Counted from the first letter of the stretch, positions 41,270-49,653 are shown. The stretch: DNA of 51,016 bases from DASRSS01 sp035656335 (GCA_035656335.1 DASRSS010000114.1:1-51016); one strand, 5' to 3'. Notes: a model not told the origin generated them from the letters alone. Numbers and translations are program-made.

Positions 41270-41821
41270 TCAGGCGTTGTCGGCCTTGGTGGCCTTCGTG
41301 GTGCTCGCCTTGCGGGCGGCTGGCTTGCGCGCCGCCGTGGTGGTCTTGCTCGCGGGACGCGTCGCGGCCGGCTTGGTCGCCGACTTCGCGGCCGGCTTCG
41401 CCGCGGCCTTCGTCGCGGGCTTGGCGGCCGGCTTCGCGGCGGGCTTGCTGTCGCGCGCGGCGAGCATCCACACCGGCTGCACGAGCCGCTGCTGGACGGT
41501 CTCGACGACGACGCCGGTCAGCTGCTCGGCGGTCACGAACGCCTTGGCGACGCGCGGGTCCTTCTTGGCGGTGTTGATCAGCGCCTCGGCCCGGTCGGTG
41601 ACCGAGTGGCGGTAGCCCTTGGCCTGCGCCAGGTACGGCTCGACGGCCGTCTTGATGGCGTCGACGTTCAGCGCCTTCTCGGCCTGCGCGCGCAGGTCGG
41701 AGACGAATTCGTTGGCGGTGACGGTGACGCCGCCCAGCTGGCTCTGCGCCTGCCCGAGGACCTGGCGGCCCTGCTCGATGGCGGTGTCGGCGTAGCCGCG
41801 GAGCTCGCGGGTGATCGACAT
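41270..41821 (-). CDS. hbhA: Heparin-binding hemagglutinin (HBHA)-like protein
   Basis: 183 residues. Residues 1-about 118 are predicted helical/coiled coil (ADTAIEQGRQVLGQAQSQLG, AEKALNVDAIKTAVEPYLAQ). Residues about 126-183 are a Lys/Ala/Pro-rich tail of KPAAK-type repeats, the heparin-binding and adhesin feature of mycobacterial HBHA. Gene order XRE-HBHA-DUF2516 matches Rv0474-Rv0476 (recalled). In this host the tail may bind DNA, glycans or lipid; the adhesin role is not proven outside mycobacteria. ATG 41821 follows GGGGAG by about 8 nt. Confidence 0.78.
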   Translation of the reverse strand: MSITRELRGYADTAIEQGRQVLGQAQSQLGGVTVTANEFVSDLRAQAEKALNVDAIKTAVEPYLAQAKGYRHSVTDRAEALINTAKKDPRVAKAFVTAEQLTGVVVETVQQRLVQPVWMLAARDSKPAAKPAAKPATKAAAKPAAKSATKPAATRPASKTTTAARKPAARKASTTKATKADNA

Positions 41822-41846
41822 GATGAAACTCCCCTGCCTGGTTATG

Positions 41847-42242
41847 TCAGTTGGTGACTGCGGTGTCGGTTTCGAGTTGTGCGTTCTCGCGACAGAAGGA
41901 CTCGTAGATGTCCAGCAGCACCTGCTTCTGCCGCTCGCCGAGGGACTCGTCGGCGACGATCGCCGCGACCAGCTCCGGGTTGCCCGTCCGGGTCTCGAGG
42001 ATCCCGGCGCGGATGTAGAGCTGCTCTGCGGAGATCCGCAGGCCCTTCGCGATCTGCTGCAGGATGTCCGCGCTGGGCTTGCGCAGACCGCGTTCGATCT
42101 GCGACAGGTACGGGTTGGACACCCCGGCCAAGCGGGCCAGCTGTCGCAGCGACACCTGAGCCTGTTCGCGTTGCTCCCGGATGAACTCTCCGATCGCGGC
42201 GCCCCCGCGCTTGGCCTGTTCCTTCGGTCGTTCCGTGATCAC
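41847..42242 (-). CDS. XRE-family regulator (Rv0474-like)
   Basis: 131 residues from the GTG at 42242. The HTH spans about 20-74: FIREQREQAQVSLRQLARLA, then GVSNPYLSQIERGLRKPSAD. The C-terminal helical part (ELVAAIVADESLGERQKQVL) is a dimerisation region. It lies 25 bp upstream of the HBHA-like gene on the same strand and probably controls that operon. A GCTAGCAATTGC element lies about 23 bp upstream of the start (42265-42276), with another GCTAGC at 42286-42291; these may be autoregulatory sites (inference). Confidence 0.88.
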   Translation of the reverse strand: MITERPKEQAKRGGAAIGEFIREQREQAQVSLRQLARLAGVSNPYLSQIERGLRKPSADILQQIAKGLRISAEQLYIRAGILETRTGNPELVAAIVADESLGERQKQVLLDIYESFCRENAQLETDTAVTN

Positions 42243-42571
42243 CCGACCAGTGTGCGCGAGAAGTGCTAGCAATTGCAAGCGCGCAGCTAGCGACGCTGGT
42301 CACGCTCGACACGGTGTTGCACGCACCTGCGCCGCGGGCGACCCCGACGGGGCGGCACGGGGTCTTCCCGGGACAAATGTCAGGGCAGATGCGGGGGAAA
42401 ACCCGGTGCCGCCGAACGTGCCCGTCCGGAACAATTCATCCCGCACTCGCCGCCGGACGTCGCATCACGACTGGGAACTGCCTGTGCTGCACGGCCGTTG
42501 TGCAGTCGGGCGCGACGAGCCCGCACTGCTCACGAGACACGAAACCATCGACAGCACGGAGAGTAGATCTG
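42243..42571. other. Divergent promoter region, no gene
   Basis: 329 bp between the XRE gene and the first MMPL gene. It contains GCTAGC at 42265-42270 and 42286-42291 around the palindrome GCAATTGC (42269-42276), close to the XRE start. Apart from that I see no clear promoter, RNA or small gene; the frame open into it from the MMPL gene lacks homology. GGAG about 10 nt before ATG 42572 marks the MMPL start. Confidence 0.5.
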
Positions 42572-44806
42572 ATGAGGACGATCGCCCGCTTCGCCATTGA
42601 GAAGCGCTGGTTGGTCATCGTCGGCTGGATCGCGTTCATCGCCCTGGTGCAGGGCCTGAGCAGCGGTCTCGGCGGCGCGGATTACAAGGACACGTTCAGC
42701 CTCCCCCACACCGAGACCGACAAGGTCATGCACCTGCTCGACGCATCCGGGCAGTCCGACCAGAACGGCGTGTCCGGTCAGGTCGTGCTGCACGCCAAGT
42801 CGGGCACCCTCGACTCGGCCCCCGCCGACGCCGCGAAGGCGTTCGCCGGGCTGTGCGCCGACAAGCTCGATGTCGTCAACGTGACGTCGCCGTGGGCCGG
42901 CATCAACTGCGTCAACGGCACCGCCCAGCCGGACGCCGGCCAGCCCAGCCTGTTGTCGAAGGACAAGACGATCGCGATCGTCGACGTCACCTGGAAGTCC
43001 AAGCAGTACGACCAGTCGCTGTTCGACGGTGTCTACAACCACCTGAAGCCGCTGAACAGCTCGCAGCTGCAGGTCGAGTTCACCGGTGACGCGTTCCAGG
43101 GACAGGGCCAGTCCGAGGGCGGCATCCCGCCGTTCCTGATCGGTTTCCTCGCCGCGCTCGTCGTGCTCGGCTTCGTGTTCCGGACGGTGGGCGCGACGGC
43201 TCTGCCGCTGGCCAGCGCCGTCGCCGCGCTGACGAGCGGCCTCGGCCTGATCGGCATGCTCACCCACGCGATGAGCGTCTCGAACGTGACGCCGCAGCTG
43301 ACCGAGCTGATGGTGATCGGCGTCGGTGTCGACTACGCGCTGTTCATCGTGACGCGGCACCGCCGCAACCTGCGCCGTGGCATGAGCGTCGAGGAGTCGA
43401 TCCTGTCGGCCATCGACACGTCCGGCCGTGCCGTCGTCTTCGCCGGCACCACGGTCTGCATCGCGATGCTCGGCCTGATCGCACTTGGCGTCAGCTTCTT
43501 CTACGGCATGGCGATCGGCGTCGCCGTGGCGGTGCTGATGACGATGGCCGCGTCGCTCACCCTGCTGCCTGCGCTGCTGCGCTTCCTCGGCCTGAAGGTG
43601 CTGACCCGCAAGCAGCGCCGCGAGGTCCGCGCCGGCATCTACCATGACCCGCACAACGTCGGGTTCTGGGCGCGCTGGTCCAAGCTAATCAGCCGGCGCA
43701 ACATCGCCTTCGGCGCGCTCGGCGCGGTCGTGATGATCGTGCTGGCGATCCCGTTCCTGTCGATGCGACTGGGTCACGCCGACCAGGGCAACGACCCGGC
43801 GAACACGACCACGCGCAAGGGTTACGACCTGATCGCGCAGGGCTTCGGCAAGGGCTTCAACTCGACGCTCACGCTGGTGGTCGACGGCAAGAACGCGCAC
43901 GCCGTGGCCGAGCAGGCCGGAACGGCACTCGCCAAGGTGGACAACGTCGACCCGGCCAGCATCTTCGTGCCGGCCAAGGGGCTGACGCCGGACCTGAGCC
44001 TGGTCTCGTTCAAGTCGCTGACCACGCCGCAGGACGCGAAGACGACCGACCTGGTGCACCAGCTGCGTGGCACCGTCCTGCCGAAGATCTACAACGGCAC
44101 CGGCGACCACATCTACGTGTACGGGCAGACCGCCATCCAGGTCGACTTCGCGCACGTGCTGTCGGCGAAGATGCCGCTGTTCATCGGCTCGGTGGTGCTG
44201 CTGTCGTTCATCCTGCTGCTGATCGCGTTCCGCAGCGTGGTCGTGCCGCTCACGGCCGCGGTGATGAACCTGCTCGCGGCCGGCGCCTCGTTCGGTGTCG
44301 TGGTGGCGATCTTCCAGTGGGGCTGGCTGTCCGACGCGTTGGGCATCGGCAAGGGCGGGCCGATCGAGGCCTGGGCTCCGGTGCTGTTCTTCGCGATCAT
44401 CTTCGGCCTGTCGATGGACTACCAGGTGTTCCTGGTCAGCCGGATGCACGAGGAGTGGGTGCACACCCGCGACAACCGGCGCGCCATCCGCGTGGGCCAG
44501 GCCGAGACGGGCGGCATCATCACCGCCGCCGCGCTCATCATGATCATGGTGTTCATGGGCTTCGTGCTCGACCCGAACCGGGTCGTGAAGCTACTGGGCA
44601 TCGGTCTGGCGAGCGCCGTCTTCCTGGACGCGTTCATCCTGCGGACGATTCTCGTTCCGTCGCTGATGCACACGATCGGCAAGTCGAACTGGTTCTTCCC
44701 GAAGTGGCTGGAGAAGGTCACCCCGCGGGTGTCCGTCGAGCCGGCCGACGACGGTTGGACTCCCGAGCCCGGCGACGAGCCGGACCGCGAACTCAGTCCG
44801 GTGTAA
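42572..44806 (+). CDS. MMPL-family (RND) transporter 1
   Basis: 744 residues in the usual two-repeat MMPL layout: one N-terminal helix (KRWLVIVGWIAFIALVQGL), a ~140-residue extracytoplasmic domain, five helices, then the repeat. The proton-relay region of half 1 is GVGVDYALFIVTRHRRNLRR and of half 2 is FGLSMDYQVFLVSRMHEEW, with the Asp-Tyr pairs conserved. The C terminus is a short acidic tail. MMPL proteins export lipids or glycolipids in actinobacteria. Followed after 108 bp by a paralogue. Confidence 0.92.
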   Translation: MRTIARFAIEKRWLVIVGWIAFIALVQGLSSGLGGADYKDTFSLPHTETDKVMHLLDASGQSDQNGVSGQVVLHAKSGTLDSAPADAAKAFAGLCADKLDVVNVTSPWAGINCVNGTAQPDAGQPSLLSKDKTIAIVDVTWKSKQYDQSLFDGVYNHLKPLNSSQLQVEFTGDAFQGQGQSEGGIPPFLIGFLAALVVLGFVFRTVGATALPLASAVAALTSGLGLIGMLTHAMSVSNVTPQLTELMVIGVGVDYALFIVTRHRRNLRRGMSVEESILSAIDTSGRAVVFAGTTVCIAMLGLIALGVSFFYGMAIGVAVAVLMTMAASLTLLPALLRFLGLKVLTRKQRREVRAGIYHDPHNVGFWARWSKLISRRNIAFGALGAVVMIVLAIPFLSMRLGHADQGNDPANTTTRKGYDLIAQGFGKGFNSTLTLVVDGKNAHAVAEQAGTALAKVDNVDPASIFVPAKGLTPDLSLVSFKSLTTPQDAKTTDLVHQLRGTVLPKIYNGTGDHIYVYGQTAIQVDFAHVLSAKMPLFIGSVVLLSFILLLIAFRSVVVPLTAAVMNLLAAGASFGVVVAIFQWGWLSDALGIGKGGPIEAWAPVLFFAIIFGLSMDYQVFLVSRMHEEWVHTRDNRRAIRVGQAETGGIITAAALIMIMVFMGFVLDPNRVVKLLGIGLASAVFLDAFILRTILVPSLMHTIGKSNWFFPKWLEKVTPRVSVEPADDGWTPEPGDEPDRELSPV

Positions 44807-44847
44807 CAGACCGCCGGTCTGATCGTGCCGGGGCGACCCGGGACGAA

Positions 44848-44895
44848 GAGGGCACGGCAGGTGCGGCAGGGTTAAGCCGTACGTGCCGTGCCCTC
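44848..44895. promoter_or_regulatory. Strong hairpin between the tandem MMPL genes
   Basis: Perfect 12-bp arms GAGGGCACGGCA (44848-44859) and TGCCGTGCCCTC (44884-44895), with an inner CGGC/GCCG stem (44864-44867, 44876-44879). It ends 19 nt before the second MMPL ATG and just upstream of its GGAG. It may terminate the first mRNA, attenuate read-through or stabilise the 5' or 3' end of a processed transcript. Confidence 0.65.
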
Positions 44896-44914
44896 GCCTT
44901 TGCCCGGAGTCCGC

Positions 44915-47170
44915 ATGAAGACCGTCGCACGTTTCGCCACGAAGCACCGGTGGTGGGTCGTGGCGGTCTGGCTGGCCTGCATCCTCGGTTCCCAGGCGCT
45001 CGCGTCGGCGGCGGGCGGCTCCAGATACAAGGACGTCTTCACCCTGCCGGGCACCGAGACACAGCAGGTGCTCGACCTGCTGCGCGGCAACGGGGAGGCC
45101 GGCCAGACCGGCCAGGTCGGCACCGTCGTCGTGCACCCGCGGACCGGGACCCTGGACGCGGCACAGCCACCCTCCGGCCTGCTGCCGGCGTTGCGAAAGC
45201 TGTGCACCGAACACCTGCACGTCGCGCTGATCACGTCACCGTGGGCGGCGTACCAGTGCGGGCCGACGGGCGCGGTCGCGGCGACCGTCCCGCGGCACGC
45301 CGCGGTTCAGCACAACCCGCTGCTCAGCACCGACGACACCGTAGGGCTGATCTCGATTGGCTGGCAGGGCAATCAGAACGCGATCGGCAACTTCAGCGGC
45401 GTGCACGACGCCCTCGCGCCGCTCGGGACGAAGAACCTCGAGCTGGAGTTCACCGGCGGCGCGTTCGCGAACCTGGCTGCGCAGCAGCAGGGCATCCCGC
45501 CGGAAGTATTCGGCTTCGCCGCCGCGCTGATCATCCTGGCGATCGTGTTCCGCTCGCTCGGCGCGACGCTGCTGCCCCTGCTCAGCGCGGCGGCCGCGCT
45601 GGGCGTCGGACTCGGACTCGTCTCGCTGCTCAGCCACGTCATGAACGTCGCCACATTCGCGACGCAGCTGGCATCGCTGATGGTGATCGGCGTCGGCATC
45701 GACTACGCGCTGTTTATCGTCACGCGGCACCGCCGCAACCTGCTGCGCGGGATGCCGATGGACCAGTCGATCGCGGTCGCGATCAACACGTCGGGCCGGG
45801 CCGTGCTGTTCGCCGGAGCCACCGTCTGCGTGGCGATCCTGGGGCTGTGCGCGCTCGGCGTCAGCTTCCTCTACGGCGTGGCCGTCGGCACGTCCATCGC
45901 GGTCGCGCTCACCATGATCGCGTCGCTCACGCTGCTGCCGTCCGTGCTGTCGCTGCTCGGTTACCGGGTGCTGCCGCGCCGGGTCCGCAAGGCCGTCCGG
46001 GATGGGTCCTACGTGCACGACGAGCACCGCACCCGGTGGGCCTGGTGGTCCGAACTCGTGGCGCGGCGCAAGACGGTGCTCGCGGCCGTCGCGGCCGGCG
46101 TGATCGTGGTGCTCGCCATCCCGTTCTTCTCGATGCGGCTGGGCCAGGCCGACCAGGGCAGCGACCCGAAGGGCACCACGACGCGCGTCGGCTTCGACCT
46201 GATCGCGAACGCGCCCGGCTTCGGCAAGGGCTACACGTCCGTGCTGGAGCTGGTGCTGGACGGGCCCACCGCGACGAACGCGGGATACCTGCGGACCGTC
46301 GCGCAGTCGCTGGCGAAGACGCCCGACGTCGACCCGGTGACGATCGGCGCGCAGCCACTGGCCAAGGACCTCGCGCTGATGACGTTCAAGTCGGTGTCCG
46401 CGCCGCAGGACGAGCAGACGAACGCGCTGGTGAAGCGGCTGCGCAGCGACTTCGCGCCGCGACTCGAACGCGGCACGACCAACCAGATCTACGTGTTCGG
46501 GCAGACGGCCGTGCTCGTCGACTTCGCACACGTCCTGGCGCAGAAGATGCCGCTGTTCTTCGTCGCCGTGATCGGTCTGTCGTTCCTGTTGCTGCTGCTC
46601 GCGTTCCGCAGCCTGGTCGTCCCGCTCACCGCGGCGGCGATGAACCTGTTCGCGGCGGGCGCGTCGTTCGGCATCCTGGTCGCGGTGTTCCAGTGGGGCT
46701 GGTTCAGCGAGGCGCTCGGCATCGGCGCGGGCGGGCCGATCGACGCGTTCCTGCCGGTGATGTTCTTCGCGATCCTGTTCGGGTTGTCGATGGACTACCA
46801 GGTGTTCCTGGTCAGCCGGATGCACGAGGAGTGGGTGCACACGCACGACAACCGGCACTCGATCAGCGTCGGCCAGGCCGAGACCGGCGGGATCATCACC
46901 GCGGCGGCGATCATCATGATCGCGGTCTTCGGCGGCTTCCTGCTGGGCAACGCCCGCGTGATCAAGATGATCGGCCTCGGCCTCGGCGCCGCGATCTTCA
47001 TCGACGCGTTCGTGCTGCGCACCGTGCTCGTCCCGGCACTCATGCATGCGCTCGGACGGTCCAACTGGTGGTTCCCGCGCTGGCTGGACCGGATCACGCC
47101 GCGGGTGAGCGTAGAGCCGCCCGAGGTCCTCGCTGACCAGCCCGCGCCCGAGGACGAACCAATCGTCTGA
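44915..47170 (+). CDS. MMPL-family (RND) transporter 2
   Basis: 751 residues, a close paralogue of the preceding gene with the same segments: HRWWVVAVWLACILGSQALA, GVGIDYALFIVTRHRRNLLR and FGLSMDYQVFLVSRMHEEW. The extracytoplasmic domain of half 1 differs most from the paralogue (AGGSRYKDVFTLPGTETQ retained at its start). ATG 44915 with GGAG 5 nt upstream is preferred over an open frame starting at 44888. The C-terminal tail is acidic and Pro-rich. It converges on ygfZ with an 11-bp gap. The substrate is unknown, probably lipid. Confidence 0.92.
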   Translation: MKTVARFATKHRWWVVAVWLACILGSQALASAAGGSRYKDVFTLPGTETQQVLDLLRGNGEAGQTGQVGTVVVHPRTGTLDAAQPPSGLLPALRKLCTEHLHVALITSPWAAYQCGPTGAVAATVPRHAAVQHNPLLSTDDTVGLISIGWQGNQNAIGNFSGVHDALAPLGTKNLELEFTGGAFANLAAQQQGIPPEVFGFAAALIILAIVFRSLGATLLPLLSAAAALGVGLGLVSLLSHVMNVATFATQLASLMVIGVGIDYALFIVTRHRRNLLRGMPMDQSIAVAINTSGRAVLFAGATVCVAILGLCALGVSFLYGVAVGTSIAVALTMIASLTLLPSVLSLLGYRVLPRRVRKAVRDGSYVHDEHRTRWAWWSELVARRKTVLAAVAAGVIVVLAIPFFSMRLGQADQGSDPKGTTTRVGFDLIANAPGFGKGYTSVLELVLDGPTATNAGYLRTVAQSLAKTPDVDPVTIGAQPLAKDLALMTFKSVSAPQDEQTNALVKRLRSDFAPRLERGTTNQIYVFGQTAVLVDFAHVLAQKMPLFFVAVIGLSFLLLLLAFRSLVVPLTAAAMNLFAAGASFGILVAVFQWGWFSEALGIGAGGPIDAFLPVMFFAILFGLSMDYQVFLVSRMHEEWVHTHDNRHSISVGQAETGGIITAAAIIMIAVFGGFLLGNARVIKMIGLGLGAAIFIDAFVLRTVLVPALMHALGRSNWWFPRWLDRITPRVSVEPPEVLADQPAPEDEPIV

Positions 47171-47181
47171 CTGCTACGGGC

Positions 47182-48189
47182 TCAGGCGTCGATGGCGACG
47201 GCGGAACCGGCGACGGTCAGCGCGGCATCGTCCGGCAACGAGCGCTTGATCACGGCCAGCGCGATCGGTCCGAGCTCGTAGTGGTGCAGCGCCGTGCCGA
47301 GGAAGCCGACCTGGCGCTCGCCGAGAAGGACCGGCGTGCCCGCGGGCGGCAGCTCCTCGCTGTCGCCGGACAGGTGCAGCAGCACGAGGCGGCGCGGCGG
47401 CTTGCCGAGGTTGTGCACGCGCGCGACGGTCTCCTGGCCGCGGTAGCAGCCCTTGTTCAAGTGAACGGCCGAACCGATCCAGCCGACCTCGTGCGGGATA
47501 GTCCGGTGGTCGGTCTCGTAGCCGAGCCGCGGACGGCGGGCCTCCACGCGCAGCGCCTCGAATGCCCACAACCCGGCCGGCTCGGCACCGGCGTCGAGCA
47601 GCCGCTTGCGGATCCGATCGGCGTCCGCTCGCGGGACGAGCAGGTCGACGGCGGACGCGCCCGGCCACGCCATGCCGCGCACGAATCCCGAACCCTCGCC
47701 GTCCAGCCGCGCCGCGCGCCCGGCTTCGGGCGTGGGCAGCCCGGCAGCCGAGAGCACGTCGGCCACGCGCGGCCCGACGAGCGACAGCACGGCCCAGTCG
47801 GACGTGACGTCCGCCGGCTCGACTCGCTTCAGGAACCGCATCTTCTGCAGGTACTCCAGCGACGGCGCGCCGCCGCCGGGCTCGGTGTCGAGCCAGACCT
47901 GGCCGTCCAGCTCGGTGACCTGCCAGTGCTGCTCGACGTGGCCGTGCGGCGAGAGCACAAGCGCCTCGGTGCTGTCCCCGTCGGCGAGATCGCTCACGTG
48001 TTGCGAGCAGATCGAGTGCAGCCAGGGCAGCCGGTCCTCACCCGGCACGACGAGCACGTCCCGGTTGCTGCGATCGACCAGTCCGGCGCCGGTGGTGAGC
48101 ACCCGCTGCTCGCGCAACGGGTCGCCGTAGTGCCAGGCCACGGCGGCGTCGGCACCTGGGCCGGGGACGGCCGGGATCGTCTCGGTCAT
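47182..48189 (-). CDS. ygfZ: Folate-binding protein YgfZ (Fe-S cluster maintenance)
   Basis: 335 residues of the GcvT-like fold. The YgfZ signature KGCYRGQE with its functional Cys is at 246-253 (HLNKGCYRGQETVARVHN). YgfZ-type proteins use a folate to help assemble or repair certain Fe-S enzymes. The ATG at 48189 is 7 bp downstream of the fur-family stop on the same strand, so the two are co-transcribed. The neighbouring aminodeoxychorismate-lyase-like gene, for folate synthesis, fits a folate theme (as at Rv0811c-Rv0812, recalled). Confidence 0.92.
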   Translation of the reverse strand: MTETIPAVPGPGADAAVAWHYGDPLREQRVLTTGAGLVDRSNRDVLVVPGEDRLPWLHSICSQHVSDLADGDSTEALVLSPHGHVEQHWQVTELDGQVWLDTEPGGGAPSLEYLQKMRFLKRVEPADVTSDWAVLSLVGPRVADVLSAAGLPTPEAGRAARLDGEGSGFVRGMAWPGASAVDLLVPRADADRIRKRLLDAGAEPAGLWAFEALRVEARRPRLGYETDHRTIPHEVGWIGSAVHLNKGCYRGQETVARVHNLGKPPRRLVLLHLSGDSEELPPAGTPVLLGERQVGFLGTALHHYELGPIALAVIKRSLPDDAALTVAGSAVAIDA

Positions 48190-48196
48190 ACCAGTT

Positions 48197-48679
48197 TCAT
48201 CGCTGGACGGGCCCTGATTGTTCCGCGCACGACGCGCAGCGGCCGAAGACGGTGAAGTGCGCGCGGTCCAGGACGAAGCCGCGTTCGGCGCGCAGCCGGC
48301 CGTCGAGCAGGTCGACCACGGCGGGCTCGACGTCGGACACCGCGCCGCACGAGTGGCAGATCAGGTGGATGTGATCGTCCTCGGCCGGGCGGTAGGACGG
48401 CGCGCCGTGCCCCAGGTGCGCGTGCTTGACCAGCCCGAGCTCCTCGAGCAGCTCCAGCGTGCGGTACACGGTCGCGACGTCGACGCCGTCCACCGATTCG
48501 CTGATCTGCTCGGGAGTCGCGTGCCGCAGCGCCCGGACCGCGCCCAGCACCTTCTCGCGCTGAGCCGTCACGCGCAGGCCGCGCGCACGCAGCTCGGCGG
48601 CCAGGTCCGGGGCGTTGCCGCCGGCCGTGTCCGCGGCGGGCACGGTGTCGTGGTGATGGGTGGGCTGCATCGAGTCCAT
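48197..48679 (-). CDS. Fur-family metalloregulator
   Basis: 160 residues from ATG 48679 (157 from ATG 48670). The N-terminal winged HTH has LRARGLRVTAQREKVLGAVR and VDVATVYRTLELLEELGLV. The metal-binding half has DDHIHLICHSCG and a final RCASCAEQ; the pairs Cys108/Cys111 and Cys148/Cys151 form the structural zinc site. Which regulatory metal is sensed (Fe, Zn, Ni or peroxide) cannot be read; the His-rich leader HHH is suggestive of nothing firm. A TACGAT -10 element lies 7 nt from ATG 48670, favouring that start. Confidence 0.9.
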   Translation of the reverse strand: MDSMQPTHHHDTVPAADTAGGNAPDLAAELRARGLRVTAQREKVLGAVRALRHATPEQISESVDGVDVATVYRTLELLEELGLVKHAHLGHGAPSYRPAEDDHIHLICHSCGAVSDVEPAVVDLLDGRLRAERGFVLDRAHFTVFGRCASCAEQSGPVQR

Positions 48680-48691
48680 CGTAGGTAGCCT
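48678..48691. promoter_or_regulatory. Divergent leaderless promoter pair (fur-family / aminotransferase IV)
   Basis: TACGAT on the minus strand (48683-48678) is 7 nt from ATG 48670. TAGCCT on the plus strand (48686-48691) is 6 nt from GTG 48698. The two -10 boxes are two base pairs apart, and the annotated starts only 18 bp apart, so there is no room for ribosome-binding sites. Confidence 0.55.
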
Positions 48692-48697
48692 GGCGCG

Positions 48698-49549
48698 GTG
48701 TCGGTTCGCCTGCTTGCCGTGTTCGGTGTCGGAATCGTCGACCCGGCCACCCCGGTCGTCGCGGCGGACGACCCCGGCCTGACCCGCGGGGACGGATGCT
48801 TCGAGGGCTGCCGGGTGCGCACATCCGCCGACGGGCACAGCGCCGTCGACAAGCTGGACGCGCACCTGGCCCGCATGGGCAGGTCCGCGGCCGCGCTGGA
48901 GATCGCGTTCGACGACGACGCGTGGCGCGCGTTCGTGCTGCAGACGCTTGCGGCGTGGACGGAGCCCGGCGAGTGGGCGATGAAGCTGCTGCTGACCCGC
49001 GGCGCGCCCGGCGGAGCCCCGACCGGCCTGCTCACGATCTCGCCGCTGCCCGCGAACTATCCGGCACAGCGGCGCGACGGCATCGCCGTGATCACGTTGC
49101 CGCGGGGTTACGCGGCGGACGCGTTCGCGGACGCGCCGTGGCTGCTCGGCGGCGTCAAGACGCTGTCCTACGCGGTGAACATGGCCGCGCAGCGCGAGGC
49201 GGCCCGGCGCGAGGCCGACGACGTGATCTTCACCAGCAGCGAGGGCCTGGTGCTCGAGGCACACACCAGCTCCGTCGTCTGGCTCTCGGGCGGGACGCTG
49301 CACACGACGCCGCAGGGTCCGTCCGGCATCCTCGGCGGCACCACGCAGGCGCTGCTGTTCGAGTGCGCCGCCGCTGCCGGCCGACCTGTGGTGACGGCGC
49401 CGGCGACGGTCGCGGACCTGCACGCGGCCGACTCGCTGTGGCTGATCGGCAGCGTCCGCGGCCCGGTCGACGTGGTGCGCCTGGACGGCAAGCCGCGCGG
49501 GCGCGACGAGGCCCGCACCGCCGAGATCCGCGCGCTTTGCGGGTTCTGA
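48698..49549 (+). CDS. Class IV aminotransferase, aminodeoxychorismate lyase-like
   Basis: 283-residue PLP enzyme of fold type IV. The catalytic lysine is Lys154 in LLGGVKTLSYAVNM; the PLP-contact Glu187 is in EGLVLEAHTSSVVW, followed by TPPxxxGILxGxT-like TTPQGPSGILGGTTQALLFE. The family includes PabC (4-amino-4-deoxychorismate lyase), branched-chain aminotransferases and D-amino acid transaminases. A position next to ygfZ (as Rv0812 by Rv0811c, recalled) makes the folate-synthesis role likely. GTG start, leaderless type. Confidence 0.85.
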   Translation: MSVRLLAVFGVGIVDPATPVVAADDPGLTRGDGCFEGCRVRTSADGHSAVDKLDAHLARMGRSAAALEIAFDDDAWRAFVLQTLAAWTEPGEWAMKLLLTRGAPGGAPTGLLTISPLPANYPAQRRDGIAVITLPRGYAADAFADAPWLLGGVKTLSYAVNMAAQREAARREADDVIFTSSEGLVLEAHTSSVVWLSGGTLHTTPQGPSGILGGTTQALLFECAAAAGRPVVTAPATVADLHAADSLWLIGSVRGPVDVVRLDGKPRGRDEARTAEIRALCGF

Positions 49550-49556
49550 CCTGCCC

Positions 49557-49610
49557 CTGATCAAGAGCAGGTTGTGGCCGTCCCAGCGACCAGAACGCGC
49601 TCTTGATCAG
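49557..49610. terminator. Long hairpin downstream of the aminotransferase gene
   Basis: Perfect 12-bp arms CTGATCAAGAGC (49557-49568) and GCTCTTGATCAG (49599-49610), extendable with one mismatch. It lies 8 bp past the stop codon of the class IV aminotransferase and is the probable terminator. Its arm sequence TTGATCA resembles the GATC-containing arms at 15.6 and 29.5 kb. Confidence 0.7.
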
Positions 49611-49624
49611 CGGGATAAATGTCG

Positions 49625-49653
49625 TTGCCCCGGCCCCGCGACGGACGTACCTT
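49625..49653 (+). promoter_or_regulatory. Probable promoter of the small intergenic transcript
   Basis: TTGCCC (49625-49630) and TACCTT (49648-49653) are separated by 17 nt, the usual -35/-10 spacing of housekeeping sigma promoters. Transcription would start at about 49660, just before the extended Shine-Dalgarno sequence at 49665-49680. Confidence 0.5.

Noticed and set aside
45236..47047. 603-codon minus-strand frame opposite MMPL 2
   Set aside because: Composition (runs of Arg, Asp, His, Glu, Gln) is that of a high-GC antisense shadow.
44317..47136. 939-codon plus-strand frame across both MMPL genes
   Set aside because: Arg/Ala/Gly-rich shadow in another phase of the two MMPL genes, with no homology.
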